Source: Bradyrhizobium sp. MOS003
GTDB lineage: Bacteria; Pseudomonadota; Alphaproteobacteria; Rhizobiales; Xanthobacteraceae
Assembly (NCBI RefSeq): GCF_003020125.1
Contig: NZ_PYFW01000003.1
Coordinates: forward strand, 1 to 64,000
DNA length: 64,000 nucleotides
Direction of reading: 5' to 3'
Below are positions 44,112-53,339 of this stretch, one piece after another. Position 1 is the stretch's first letter. Every line of letters starts with the position of its first letter. A model generated the notes under the pieces. It was not told the DNA's origin and did not search any database. It saw nothing but the letters and a program-made list of their open reading frames with translations. The translations under genes and the position numbers were made by a program.

Positions 44112-45323
44112 ATGGACCACGACTTCAAAGCCGATATCGATGCCATCGAAGCCATCGCGGCGGTGCCGACAATTCTCGCGGTCGTATCGCAAGTCACGGG
44201 GCTGGGATTCTCGGCCGTGGCTCGCGTCACCGGCGATCGCTGGGTCTGTCTCGCGGCCAACGACCAGGTCGGGCTCGGCCTCGGCGCCGGCGGCGAGCTC
44301 AAGATCGAAACGACGATCTGTCATGAGGTGCACCAGGCGCGCGAGGCCATCGTGATCGATCACGTCGCCGAGGATGCCTGCTACGCGGATCATCATACGC
44401 CGGCGATGTATGGTTTTCAGTCCTACATCTCGATGCCGATCTTCCTTGCCGACGGAAGCTTCTTCGGAACGCTCTGCGCCCTCGACCCGAAGCCGGCGAA
44501 GCTGAAGGATCCCGGCATCATCGGGATGTTCCGGCTGTTCGCCGACCTGATCGGCATTCATCTCGATGCGGCAAGGCGGGTTGCGACCGCCGAGGCGAGT
44601 CTGCTGGACGCCAGGGCTGCCGCCGAATTGCAGGAGCAGTTCATGGCGGTGCTCGGTCATGATCTGCGCAATCCGCTGGCCGCGATCGCCGCCGGCACGC
44701 GCCTGCTGGCAAAGACGGCGCTCGATGAAAGGGCAACGTCGCTGGTCTCCATGATGGAAGCGAGCACCGTTCGCATGTCGTCGCTGATCGAAGACGTCAT
44801 CGATCTCGCGCGCAGTCGCCTTGGCGGCAAGATGCCGCTCGCGCCGTCGATGGAGCCGCTCGAACCTTTGCTCAAGCAGGTCGTCGACGAGATGCGCGCC
44901 ACGCATCCCCAGCGCAGAATTGAAGCCGAGTTCGTCATCACAAGGCCGGTCTTCGCCGACCGCCAGCGCATTGCCCGCTTGCTGTCAAACCTCCTTGGCA
45001 ACGCACTCAGCTACAGCGCGGCCGAGACCCCCGTTTTCGTGCGCGCGCAAACCTACGGCAGTTTTTCGCTTTCGGTCACCAATCGGGGCCCGGCCATTCC
45101 ACCGGCCACGCTGGAGAAGCTGTTCGTGCCTTTCGTGCGCGGGCGGGATACCGGGAATCAGCAAGGTCTGGGTCTGGGCCTCTTCATCGTTTCGCAGATT
45201 GCTTTGGCTCACGGCGGCACGATCGATGTCACTTCGACGGACGATGAAACCCGCTTCACGTTTCAAATGCCGCTCCTCCTCGACGAGAGATGCCGGCTCG
45301 CGTCCGGCCCGGCGACTTCCTGA
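44112..45323 (+). CDS. GAF-domain sensor histidine kinase
   Basis: A soluble kinase of 403 residues. An N-terminal GAF domain occupies about residues 10-160. The HisKA segment carries FMAVLGHDLRNPLAAIAAG with the phosphorylated His, and the ATPase domain has LLSNLLGNALSYS (N box) and GLGLGLFIVSQIALAHGG (G box). It has no transmembrane segment, so the signal is cytoplasmic; a bound small ligand or chromophore is possible. It probably phosphorylates the divergent receiver gene product. Confidence 0.9.
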   Translation: MDHDFKADIDAIEAIAAVPTILAVVSQVTGLGFSAVARVTGDRWVCLAANDQVGLGLGAGGELKIETTICHEVHQAREAIVIDHVAEDACYADHHTPAMYGFQSYISMPIFLADGSFFGTLCALDPKPAKLKDPGIIGMFRLFADLIGIHLDAARRVATAEASLLDARAAAELQEQFMAVLGHDLRNPLAAIAAGTRLLAKTALDERATSLVSMMEASTVRMSSLIEDVIDLARSRLGGKMPLAPSMEPLEPLLKQVVDEMRATHPQRRIEAEFVITRPVFADRQRIARLLSNLLGNALSYSAAETPVFVRAQTYGSFSLSVTNRGPAIPPATLEKLFVPFVRGRDTGNQQGLGLGLFIVSQIALAHGGTIDVTSTDDETRFTFQMPLLLDERCRLASGPATS

Positions 45324-45355
45324 ACGCTGACCTCGAGAAGCCTGCTTGCACACTT

Positions 45356-45532
45356 TCAGTCTTTGCCGTCGGGCAAGGATTTCCCAGGCTGGGTGCTGCT
45401 GGGCGGGTCGGATGCCGGAAAACTGTCCTTCAAGCCCTTATCGAGCTCTTCGTCGGCCTTGTCGACGCGGCGATCTTTTCGGGCTGGTTCGGCATGCTTG
45501 TCGGCAGGTGCCGGATCGAACTTTTTGGCCAT
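45356..45532 (-). CDS. Small hydrophilic protein with DSFPASDPPS motif
   Basis: A 58-residue reading frame (start MAKKFDPAPADKHAEPARK, end KSLPDGKD) lies convergent with the kinase gene. It is very rich in Lys, Asp and Pro and contains LKDSFPASDPPS. The same DSFPASDPP pattern is found, to my knowledge, in small uncharacterised proteins of many Alphaproteobacteria. It looks disordered. It is below the usual length cut-off for automatic calling; coding potential is judged from composition and the motif. Confidence 0.65.
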   Translation of the reverse strand: MAKKFDPAPADKHAEPARKDRRVDKADEELDKGLKDSFPASDPPSSTQPGKSLPDGKD

Positions 45533-45814
45533 CGCGCGGTCCTCGGTTGCACGCCAACACGAGATTTGCGGATACGTTCCGACTCAAGGCGTCGAATTCA
45601 TGCCCGGGGAGATCGAACTGCGCCTTTGGCAACGGCGGTTCCAGATCGGTGAGACGTTGCCACCGGCAAGACCCAGACAAGCCTCATGGGGCCTGGCTGC
45701 CGGCAGGGTTCAAGCGCGGATCGATCGTGAACTCAGAAAGCCCCGCAACTCGGTGCACTCTTGGGACGCCCGCCCATCGCGCCACTTTTCGCGACGAGCT
45801 GGATAGCTGCGAGT

Positions 45815-47056
45815 TCAGGCCGCACGCGTCGTGTAGGCCAGAAAAACGAGCACTCCGGCCATCAGCGCGGCCGCCATGAACAGCAGCACCGCCGGCAGCC
45901 CCGCGAACGCGGCCACCGCACCTGTCACCGATTGCATCAGGGCAGCACCGAGGAAGAAGGCGAGGTTGACCGCGGCAAGCGCCTTGCCCGCAACCTGTGC
46001 GTCGACCAGCTGCCGCGACATGCCGAACAGCAGGGGCTGGGCAGAGGTCGCAAGGCCGATCAGAACGAACAGGACGAGGTCATATTGCGGCGGCATCACG
46101 GGCACGCCTGATAGCACGGACACCGCGTAATGCGGTGCCCCGAGCGCCATCAGCGCCAGCAGCAACGCCCCGACCATATGCGAGCCCGCCACCAGCGCGC
46201 GGCGGCGGCCGAGCCTGCGGTCGATCATGCCGATGCACAATGGCCCCGCGATCATCGCCAGCGTGAATGCGCCGAGTTGATTGCCGGCCTCGACCCGCGA
46301 CAGGCCTTTCACGTCCATCAGCCACGGGCCGCCCCACAGGCCGCGCAGCACCAATGATGTCGCCAGCGACACCAGCGCGAGCGCGATCAGGCCGCGCAAG
46401 GGGCGCGAGAGGCCGAGCCTGAGCACCTCGATCATCTGTGCCAGCGGCGAGGACTCGTCCTTGTGCTCGGCAGGTTGGCCCGGCACCAGTGCGAAAACCG
46501 CAAGCGCCACCGCGATTCCTCCAATCGCGGAAATCCAGAATCCCGCGCGCCAGCCGTAGGCGTCGACGACGAAGGCGAGCGGGCTCGACGACAACAGCAT
46601 GCCGATATTGCCGATCGAGAGGATCGCGCCCGACCACAGCCCGAAGCGCGCTGCCGACAATTGCTTGGCCGCCAGCGTCATCGGGCACATCAGCATGCCC
46701 GAAGTGGCGACCCCCAGCATGAACTGCCCGACCGCAAAGCTCGCAGCCCCCGTGGCAAATCCCGACGCCACCGCGCCGAGCACGGTTCCCGCGAGCAGGC
46801 TCAGCGACACCGGCCGCACGCCGAACCGGTCCATCGCCGCGCCGACCGGGATCTGCGCCGCGGCGAACGCGAAAGGATAGATCGACGTGAGGCTCGCCAG
46901 CGCCTGCGGCTCGATATGGAAATCCGCGGCCATCAGGTCGAGGCTGACCGCCGGAATGGTGCGCAGCAGGGTGGAGAGCATGTGACCGCAGGCGAGCGCG
47001 AGCAGCGCGAAGATCAGCGCGCGGGTGGCGGTGCCCGCGTCGTCGGAGGTGGCCAT
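45815..47056 (-). CDS. MFS transporter (CynX/NimT-like)
   Basis: A 413-residue carrier with about twelve hydrophobic segments. It has PVGAAMDRFGVRPVS in the loop between helices 2 and 3, and a similar MIDRRLGRRRAL between 8 and 9. The overall pattern is that of small-molecule exporters or uptake carriers in the CynX/NimT branch. Substrate unknown. ATG 47056 gives the usual short N-terminus. Confidence 0.85.
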   Translation of the reverse strand: MATSDDAGTATRALIFALLALACGHMLSTLLRTIPAVSLDLMAADFHIEPQALASLTSIYPFAFAAAQIPVGAAMDRFGVRPVSLSLLAGTVLGAVASGFATGAASFAVGQFMLGVATSGMLMCPMTLAAKQLSAARFGLWSGAILSIGNIGMLLSSSPLAFVVDAYGWRAGFWISAIGGIAVALAVFALVPGQPAEHKDESSPLAQMIEVLRLGLSRPLRGLIALALVSLATSLVLRGLWGGPWLMDVKGLSRVEAGNQLGAFTLAMIAGPLCIGMIDRRLGRRRALVAGSHMVGALLLALMALGAPHYAVSVLSGVPVMPPQYDLVLFVLIGLATSAQPLLFGMSRQLVDAQVAGKALAAVNLAFFLGAALMQSVTGAVAAFAGLPAVLLFMAAALMAGVLVFLAYTTRAA

Positions 47057-47327
47057 GGGTGTCCCGTCCCGAAATGGTTTGGGATGGGCGTACATGATGG
47101 CGAGGCAGGCGCCAATGGCGGCGGCGCGCCCCCCTCATTCCGGATTGCGGCTTCGGCCGGCAATCAGGACGGCGTTTGCCGTGCCTGCCGACCGTCATGG
47201 CGACGCCTGAGCGTGTTGCCGGTCTCAGGCGGCGGTTATGAACCAGGACGGTTCCCGGACGTTATACTCGGGAAAACGTGGCATCCTTCCAGGCAGGAAG
47301 CGCCTTCATCTGCAGCCAGCGGCGGCA

Positions 47328-48755
47328 ATGTCTTCGTCCGAGAGCACAAGTCAGACGACCGGCGAGAGGGCCCGTCGAGAGCGGAGGAGGAGCAATTCCT
47401 TGCTCTTGGTTCTCGCCGTTGGCTTCCTTGTCTTTGGCGCCGCGGCGGGCGGACTCTATTATGCGTTGCGGCCGGACATCCTCCGGATTGCGGTTGGACC
47501 ACCCGGCAGCGACGACGACAAGGTCATTCAGGCGATGGCCGATGCCTTCGGCGCCGAAAGTCGGACTATCCGGCTGCTCCCGATCAAGACCGACGGAGCG
47601 GTCGAGTCTCTTGCCCTGCTCGGGGCGGGCAAAGCCGACCTCGCCGTCGGCCGCGGCGACCTGGACATGCCTGTCGAGGCGCAGACCGTCGCCGTCGTGC
47701 GTAAGAACTTCGTCGTGCTGTGGGCTCCGTCTGGACCTACCGGCAAGAACTCGAAAGGAAAGCTCGCGCCGAAGATCAAAGAGGTCGCCGATCTCGCAGG
47801 GCGCCGCGTCGGCGTGATCGGCCGGACGCCGGCAAACGCTGCGCTGCTACGCGTCATCCTGAGCGCCTCCGGAGTGGAGGCGGACAGGGTCGTCGTGACG
47901 CACTTTGGCACGAACCAGACCGAGGAGCTGGCGCGGGATCCCACGATCGATGCGTTCATGGCGGTCGGGCCGCTCGACAGCAAAGTCACGTCCGATGCCG
48001 TTGCTGCAACGGCGCGGGTGCGCGGCGAGCCGAAGTTTCTCGCCATCGAGACATCGGAAGCGATCGCCTTGAAGCATCCCCAGTATGAATCGGAGGAAAT
48101 TCCGCCCAGCGTCTTCAATGCGGATCCGGCTCGCCCGGGTGACAAGGTTGAAACGGTCAGTGTCAGCCACCTCATCGTAGCGAGAAAGTCCCTGCCTGAA
48201 ACGACAGTCGCCGCCTTTTTCCGCCAGCTCTTTGCCGTTCGCCAGGCGATTGCGAGGCAGGTGCCGGGTGCTGCGCACATTGCCAAACCCGACGTCGACA
48301 AGGATACCGAGCTGCCGGTCCATCGGGGAGCGGCGGCTGTCATAGACGGCACCGAACGTACCTTCCTCGACCGGTACGGCGATTACTTCTGGTTCGGGCT
48401 CCTGCTTCTCTCCGGGATCGGCTCTGCCGCTGCCTGGTTGCGTCGCTACTTGAACCGCGACGAAAGAGAGGAAACCACCAGCCACCGCAACAGAATCCTG
48501 GCCATGGTTTCCAGCGCGCGAACCGCGGGATCGAACCAGGACCTTTTGGTTCTGCAGCGCGAAGCCGACGCCATCATATTGGAAACGCTCGAATGCTACG
48601 ATGACGGCGCTATCGAGGAGGAGGAACTCGCGGCATTTGGTCTGGTGCTCGGGCTGTTCAGCAATGCCATCGCGGAGAGACGAGCTGCGTTGCAGCGCGC
48701 CAACTTGGAAACGGTTCGGGGCAGACCGCGCCGCGAGGATGAGGCGACCATCTGA
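47328..48755 (+). CDS. Membrane-anchored TAXI-type TRAP solute-binding protein
   Basis: The 475-residue protein has one helix near residues 25-45, a TAXI-type substrate-binding domain (ILRIAVGPPGSDDDKVI ... GKADLAVGRGDLDMP ... LAGRRVGVIGRTPANAALLR) and a second helix near residue 350 (YFWFGLLLLSGIGSAAAWLRRYL). A charged cytoplasmic helix follows. Classical TAXI binding proteins are soluble or singly anchored, so the two membrane anchors are unusual. No TRAP permease gene is adjacent. ATG 47328 is chosen; the frame to 47238 adds an unconserved leader. Confidence 0.82.
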   Translation: MSSSESTSQTTGERARRERRRSNSLLLVLAVGFLVFGAAAGGLYYALRPDILRIAVGPPGSDDDKVIQAMADAFGAESRTIRLLPIKTDGAVESLALLGAGKADLAVGRGDLDMPVEAQTVAVVRKNFVVLWAPSGPTGKNSKGKLAPKIKEVADLAGRRVGVIGRTPANAALLRVILSASGVEADRVVVTHFGTNQTEELARDPTIDAFMAVGPLDSKVTSDAVAATARVRGEPKFLAIETSEAIALKHPQYESEEIPPSVFNADPARPGDKVETVSVSHLIVARKSLPETTVAAFFRQLFAVRQAIARQVPGAAHIAKPDVDKDTELPVHRGAAAVIDGTERTFLDRYGDYFWFGLLLLSGIGSAAAWLRRYLNRDEREETTSHRNRILAMVSSARTAGSNQDLLVLQREADAIILETLECYDDGAIEEEELAAFGLVLGLFSNAIAERRAALQRANLETVRGRPRREDEATI

Positions 48756-49112
48756 AACCGCCGCGGTCGACCTCCGCGATCCAATTGGCCCACAATGCCA
48801 AGAGAGGAGCGAGGGCAGAGCCGGGAGTAGCAGCTTCCGCTTGTGTGTCCCCCGCTTCCGAGCCGGTCGAAGTTTCACGCGCCGACATCCTGTGTCGATC
48901 GCGCCGGGCCTCTCATTCCGTCATCCAAGGCCGCACGGTTGGTGGAGAATCGGAACAAAAGGGACGTCATCGCTCTTACCATGGGCAGGATCATGCTGGT
49001 CGTTGTGATCGCGGACATTCTGTCATTCTTTGGCTTGCGTTGACCGCTCTCCCTGCTGCGGGTCGCGCGCCGCTCCCTCCGAGTGAAGCAGCTCGCAATT
49101 CGTGGGAATCAA
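48756..49112. other. Gap without a recognised gene or element
   Basis: Frames here are short and lack family matches. One frame ends in a hydrophobic peptide (MGRIMLVVVIADILSFFGLR, 48981-49043), but no ribosome site precedes it. I see no strong promoter or terminator. Confidence 0.5.
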
Positions 49113-49295
49113 ATGGTTGATTTGCACCAGGTGAATACCATAGTCGCCACGACCATTTGCACGTTCTTCGTAGGACATCCCGACGCTCGGATCGAGACCG
49201 AAGAGGCCAAGCTTCTGGCGAAGCAAATCATCCAAGCGCTGGAGGAAGCGGGGCTGCAGATTTCTCCCGTCAATCCGGCGAACGCGTCGCACTGA
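49113..49295 (+). CDS. Small hypothetical protein
   Basis: A 60-residue protein (MVDLHQVNTIVATTICTFFVGHPDARIETEEAKLLAKQIIQALEEAGLQ...) without signal peptide. One mildly hydrophobic segment is followed by an amphipathic helix. An in-frame ATG lies 10 codons upstream (49083). I recognise no family; coding potential is moderate because of normal codon use and a plausible fold. Confidence 0.55.
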   Translation: MVDLHQVNTIVATTICTFFVGHPDARIETEEAKLLAKQIIQALEEAGLQISPVNPANASH

Positions 49296-49314
49296 CCTTG
49301 CAGCTGCTTTCCCT

Positions 49315-49590
49315 TTAGTCTGCATCCAGCTCCTTCAGCAGCTTCCTCGCCTCGCCCAGTAGCTCACGGATCGCCCGTCGCTCTGCGGTCCGCTCGAGCG
49401 TGAAGGCGCCATGCTTTTGCGCATTGCGGTTTCCCCACGGCGCGCCCGATGCGGGCGCGCCGCCGTGCATGCGGCAGCGGAGCTTGCCGCGCATCGCGGG
49501 CGCGCGGCAGGCGTGGCCTTCGCGCGTGCCGGCGCCGCAGCGCGGGCTCGCCGCCATCGCGCGCGTGTTGCGGGTGTGACCGGCACTCAT
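49315..49590 (-). CDS. HGGxSTG-like small Cys-rich protein
   Basis: A 91-residue protein with CGAGTREGHACRAPAMRGKLRCRMHGGAPASGAPWGNRNAQKHG, a variant of the HGGxSTG domain that is rich in Cys and basic residues and probably binds a metal or nucleic acid. Such domains are common near phage packaging genes, but no phage gene is present here. It overlaps its upstream partner by 4 bp. Confidence 0.8.
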   Translation of the reverse strand: MSAGHTRNTRAMAASPRCGAGTREGHACRAPAMRGKLRCRMHGGAPASGAPWGNRNAQKHGAFTLERTAERRAIRELLGEARKLLKELDAD

Positions 49591-50201
49591 GCAGCGCCGC
49601 CGTTCGAGACGTTGGCGCGGTCGTCAGGTATCGGCATGTCGGCATCGCCGACCGTGAGATGCGCCTGTTGCGTGACATTCCCCACGATCGCGCTGCCGCC
49701 GTCCTGGACCGACAGGTTCTGCACCGTGATCGGACGCTCGCCGTTGCCGCGGTGGCGGTTGAGGGCCTCCATCTGGGCTGCGAAGGTGCGCGCCAGCCGG
49801 GTCAATGTGTGCGAAATGCCTTCCTGCTGCGGGGTGCCTTCGGCGAAGGCGAGGCGGCAGGCAAAGCGCATGGTCGCGACGTGGACGGACACCATCTGCG
49901 CCGTCAGCATGGTCTCGAGGGAGTCCCGCGGCGCGATGCCTTTCATCATCGAGATCATGAAGGCGAGATTGTCCTCATCGGGCTTCTGCAGGATCACGCT
50001 GGCTTTCATCAATTGCTTGAGGATGCCATGCAGAGCGTCTTGATCGACGGCACCGAGCGCCTCGCCCACCAAGTGCTCGCCGGTCTCCAGGTCCGGATGC
50101 TGAATTGCGATCCGTTGTCCAGTGAGCTTGACCCGCGGCGTGGGCCTGCTGCCGTACTTGACGGTCGGCATCGTGCTGTTGCGTGTCATGGCCGTTGTCA
50201 T
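49587..50201 (-). CDS. Hypothetical protein paired with HGGxSTG gene
   Basis: A protein of 204 residues from ATG 50201. It is mainly helical in the middle (DALHGILKQLMKASVILQKPDEDNLAFMISMMKGIAPRDSLETMLTAQMV) and ends with a polar, Asn-rich tail. I know similar proteins encoded just before HGGxSTG genes in rhizobia but no function. The frame reaches 50408, but that part is Arg-rich and unconserved. Confidence 0.72.
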   Translation of the reverse strand: MTTAMTRNSTMPTVKYGSRPTPRVKLTGQRIAIQHPDLETGEHLVGEALGAVDQDALHGILKQLMKASVILQKPDEDNLAFMISMMKGIAPRDSLETMLTAQMVSVHVATMRFACRLAFAEGTPQQEGISHTLTRLARTFAAQMEALNRHRGNGERPITVQNLSVQDGGSAIVGNVTQQAHLTVGDADMPIPDDRANVSNGGAA

Positions 50202-50655
50202 GTCAATGTCTCCTTCGAGCCCACGGCACGCGCGAGCCGGCTTCTTTGGTGCGAAGCTGACCCTCTCGGTTGCCGTGCGGCGGTTGCGTTTTGAATTGTC
50301 GATGCTGGGCTTGTGCGCGATCGAGCGAGGCCCACATGACTCTGGAGGCCGGTTGCTGACGCGGATCGCGATGGTGGCATTATGCCCCTGTTTTGCCCGA
50401 CGAGTCAAAACTCGTTTCGTAACATCCGAAGCTCGTGGCCTCGCGTAAGTCCTTGTTTCGACAGGGCCCGTCTACTGTGCATGGGGTTGTTTTCGCATTT
50501 TTTGCCTGGAGGCGGCGCGCACCTGCCGTGCGGCGGAATGCCGGCGACCAAACGCGATTGCGAAATCCGGCGTGACCGTTATTCATGACCTTCGAATGCG
50601 TCGCGCCAACATGCCTGCACAAACGGCGCTGCTGAAGTCTGGGGAGAGAGAACCA
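50202..50655. other. Divergent gap without a recognised gene
   Basis: This 454-bp stretch lies between divergent transcripts. A small ACGAGT-CAAA-ACTCGT hairpin near 50399-50414 is the only structure I see. No good promoter can be defined by eye. The frames inside are Arg/Ser-rich and not credible. Confidence 0.45.
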
Positions 50656-51639
50656 ATGCAACGAACCGCCCGCCTGCTGGCCGTCATCGCTGGATTGTGC
50701 GCCGTTGCGCTGGCGACGGAGGCATCGGCGCAGAAATATCCGGTGCGGCCGGTCAAGGTCATGGTCGGCTTCAGCGCCGGCGGACCGGTCGATGTCGTCG
50801 CGCGCATGATCGGCGATCGCCTGGGCAACAAGCTCGGGCAACCCTTCGTGGTCGAGAACCGCGCCGGCGCAAACGGCATGATCGCCGCCGAAGGCGTCGC
50901 ACGTGCGGACGGCGACGGCTACACCATGCTCGCCTGCAACTCGTCCACCATCACGCTCAACAAGACGCTGTTCAGGGATATCCGCTACGACCCGCAAGGC
51001 GACTTCGCGCCGCTCACCACCGTCGTGTCGGCGCCGCTCGTGCTCGTGGTCAATCCCGAGAATCCCAAGACGGCTGACATCAAGACCGTGGCCGATCTCG
51101 TCGCGGCGGCGAAGGCTGCACCCGGTGCGCTGGCCTACGGCTCGGGAGGCAACGGCAACCTTGCCCATCTAGCCATGGAGCTGCTCAGCCAGAAGGCCGG
51201 CATCAAGCTAATCCACGTGCCCTATCGCGGCGGCGCGGCTTCCGAGGTCGGCATCCTCGCCCAGGAGGTGCTGGCCGTGTTCGATCCGCTCTCCGCGGTG
51301 CCGCTCGTCAAGGCCGGCAAGCTGCGCGCGCTCGCGGTGTCGTCGGCCGAGCGGCTGCCGGCGCTGCCTGATGTGCCGACCGTCGCGGAAGCCGGTTATC
51401 CCGGCTTCGACATCTCGTTCTGGGTCGGCTTCTTCATGCCGAAGTCGACGCCGGCGCCGATCCTGGAGACGCTGCACCGGGAGATCGTCGCGGCGGCCAA
51501 TGATCCGGTGCTCGCGGACAAGCTCAGCTCGCAGGGCGTCGTCAGCGTGCTGACACCGGCCGAGTATGCCGCGAAGATCGCGAAGGAGACCAGGGAGCTC
51601 GCCGAGGTCGTCGCTGCCGCTGACATCAAGGCGGAGTAG
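50656..51639 (+). CDS. Bug/TctC family solute-binding protein
   Basis: A periplasmic substrate-binding protein of 327 residues. It has a signal peptide ending in ATEASA-Q (residue 24), then YPVRPVKVMVGFSAGGPVDVVARMIGDRL and FVVENRAGANGMIAAEGVARADGDGYT, which are family hallmarks. These proteins bind carboxylates for tripartite tricarboxylate transporters, but no TctA/TctB membrane genes are nearby, as with most orphan Bug proteins. ATG 50656 follows GGGGAGAGAG. Confidence 0.92.
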   Translation: MQRTARLLAVIAGLCAVALATEASAQKYPVRPVKVMVGFSAGGPVDVVARMIGDRLGNKLGQPFVVENRAGANGMIAAEGVARADGDGYTMLACNSSTITLNKTLFRDIRYDPQGDFAPLTTVVSAPLVLVVNPENPKTADIKTVADLVAAAKAAPGALAYGSGGNGNLAHLAMELLSQKAGIKLIHVPYRGGAASEVGILAQEVLAVFDPLSAVPLVKAGKLRALAVSSAERLPALPDVPTVAEAGYPGFDISFWVGFFMPKSTPAPILETLHREIVAAANDPVLADKLSSQGVVSVLTPAEYAAKIAKETRELAEVVAAADIKAE

Positions 51640-51650
51640 GGGCGCGGTCG

Positions 51651-52112
51651 CTATTCCTCGCCGGCCAGCTGCGCCAGCCGATCGAGCAGCGGGCGTTGTC
51701 CCGCGTTGATCTTTTCCCGCGCCTCTTCGAGCGTGAACCATTCGGCGCGGTCGACCTCCGGGAAGACTTGCCGCTTGCGGCTGCGCGGCGGCCATTCCAT
51801 CTCGAACGTGTTGCTGCGGATGCTGCTGACGTCGATATCGAGCTGGGCGGCGAACGCGCTGACGATCTTGCCGCCGCGCTGCTTGACCTCGCCAAGCGCG
51901 ATCAGCGGCACGGACGGCTCGAATCCCAGCTCCTCGGCAAATTCCCGTCGCGCGGCGGTCTCCTCATCTTCTTCCTCCGCATACTCGCCCTTGGGGATCG
52001 ACCACGCGCCGAGATCCTTGTTGCGCCAGAACGGCCCTCCGGGATGAACGAGGAGGATCTCGAGATTCCGGCGCTTGCGATAGGCGATGATCCCGGCGCT
52101 CTTCGATGGCAT
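51651..52112 (-). CDS. NUDIX hydrolase
   Basis: A 153-residue hydrolase with the Nudix box pattern from IPKGEYAEEEDEETAARREFAEELG, giving the GX5EX7REUXEEXGU catalytic helix. The N-terminus is SAGIIAYRKRRNLEILLVHPGG. The substrate (a nucleotide diphosphate derivative) is not evident. ATG 52112 is chosen; earlier in-frame ATGs at 52145 and 52280 add unconserved residues. Confidence 0.92.
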   Translation of the reverse strand: MPSKSAGIIAYRKRRNLEILLVHPGGPFWRNKDLGAWSIPKGEYAEEEDEETAARREFAEELGFEPSVPLIALGEVKQRGGKIVSAFAAQLDIDVSSIRSNTFEMEWPPRSRKRQVFPEVDRAEWFTLEEAREKINAGQRPLLDRLAQLAGEE

Positions 52113-52206
52113 CGCAGGCTCCGTCCGCGGTGTGGCCCCCTCCATAACCTGATAGCACGGCCGATCTGGAGCAGACTGCTCCGTCAATTGGCGTCCGATC
52201 GACGCA

Positions 52207-53166
52207 TCAGATCGCCGAGCGCTCGCGCGCTGCGATGCGGATGGCGCGAGCCTTGGTGCCCTTCGCCGCACGGACTGCAATCATGTTTCTCGCCTTGCCA
52301 CGGGCCGGGGCGTTTTTGTGGAGCAGGGATGCCAACCGCTTGCGCGCCCGGTTTGTCGTCAGGCGCGCGGCAAGCTGTTCGGCCTTGCGGATGAAAGCAG
52401 TGGCGGACGGCGTCAAGTTGACCGGAACCCAGGCGATATCCTTGGCTTTGGAGAGACTGCCGATGCCTTCGCACGGCGCCTCGCGCGGCAGGTCGATCCT
52501 GATCGCAAGCGCCTCCGACCGCTCGGTCCAGTCTTCGGCCTTGGTGCCGGTGATGATCCGGACATAGTCGCGGGTTTCGCGCGGCAGCTCGCTCTCTTTG
52601 GCGAGCCACTTCTGAACCCGGCCGGGACCGGCGTTATAGGCTGCCGCCGCGAGGCCGAGATTGCCGAAATCATCGCGCAGCTTGCGCAGGAACTTGGCCG
52701 ATGCGGGCAGCGCCTTGATGGGATCGAAGGGATCGTCGAGTCCGACCTCGGCGGCCGTCTCCGGCATGAATTGAGCGACGCCTTGTGCGCCGGCCTGGCT
52801 GACTTCGTCGGACTTGAAGCGGCTCTCCTGCCAGAGCAGGCGGGCGAAGAACGGCACGGGAATGCCGCTGGTCTCGGCGGCCTGTCGAAGCGCATGGCAG
52901 AATTGTTCGGTCGGTGAAACCGGCGTCTGTGCGGCCGCTTCGACGACGGGCGGCGGCGCGATCACTTGCTCAAAGGCAGCGCGCGCGTTGGCGAGATCGA
53001 TTGCCTGCACGCTCGCGAGGAACAGCTCAACGACCGGAGTGAGCGGGGATGCCTGATTGTCTCGAAGACCTGCGCTGTCGAAAGTCGATGCTTGCCGCGA
53101 CGCCGCTAGATCGAAGTCGCACATCAGGATGAAAAGCCCGGCACAAGCCGCGATGACAAATCGCAT
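52207..53166 (-). CDS. Lytic transglycosylase (SLT domain) protein
   Basis: The 319-residue exported protein has a signal sequence (MRFVIAACAGLFILMC) and an SLT catalytic domain. The catalytic Glu is in LLWQESRF, followed by AGAQGVAQFMPETAAEVG and LAAAAYNAGPGRVQKWL. It cleaves peptidoglycan glycan strands to anhydro-muropeptides. The C-terminal 90 residues are basic and rich in Ala and Arg, perhaps for wall binding. Not part of a secretion cluster in this window. Confidence 0.92.
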   Translation of the reverse strand: MRFVIAACAGLFILMCDFDLAASRQASTFDSAGLRDNQASPLTPVVELFLASVQAIDLANARAAFEQVIAPPPVVEAAAQTPVSPTEQFCHALRQAAETSGIPVPFFARLLWQESRFKSDEVSQAGAQGVAQFMPETAAEVGLDDPFDPIKALPASAKFLRKLRDDFGNLGLAAAAYNAGPGRVQKWLAKESELPRETRDYVRIITGTKAEDWTERSEALAIRIDLPREAPCEGIGSLSKAKDIAWVPVNLTPSATAFIRKAEQLAARLTTNRARKRLASLLHKNAPARGKARNMIAVRAAKGTKARAIRIAARERSAI

Positions 53167-53339
53167 CTCTGTAGAAGTCCTCGATCCGTGGGGAGCGACC
53201 GGCGACGCGCCGGTGACAAGGACTTCTTAACCGTAATTGCGGCGAAGCTACGATTCCGCAAAATGATCGGTGTTAGTACGGTGTTCCGCTGGAACTCAGG
53301 AACCGCGAAAGGGATAAGTGTCGTCGGCGGACGGCGCGA

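Noticed and set aside
45601..45806. Plus-strand frame starting MPGEIELRLWQRRFQIG
   Set aside because: No ribosome site, no recognisable family, and the frame continues from a shadow of the minus-strand small gene.
48981..49043. Possible 20-residue hydrophobic microprotein
   Set aside because: No ribosome site precedes its ATG and there is no sign of conservation I can judge; coding not supported.
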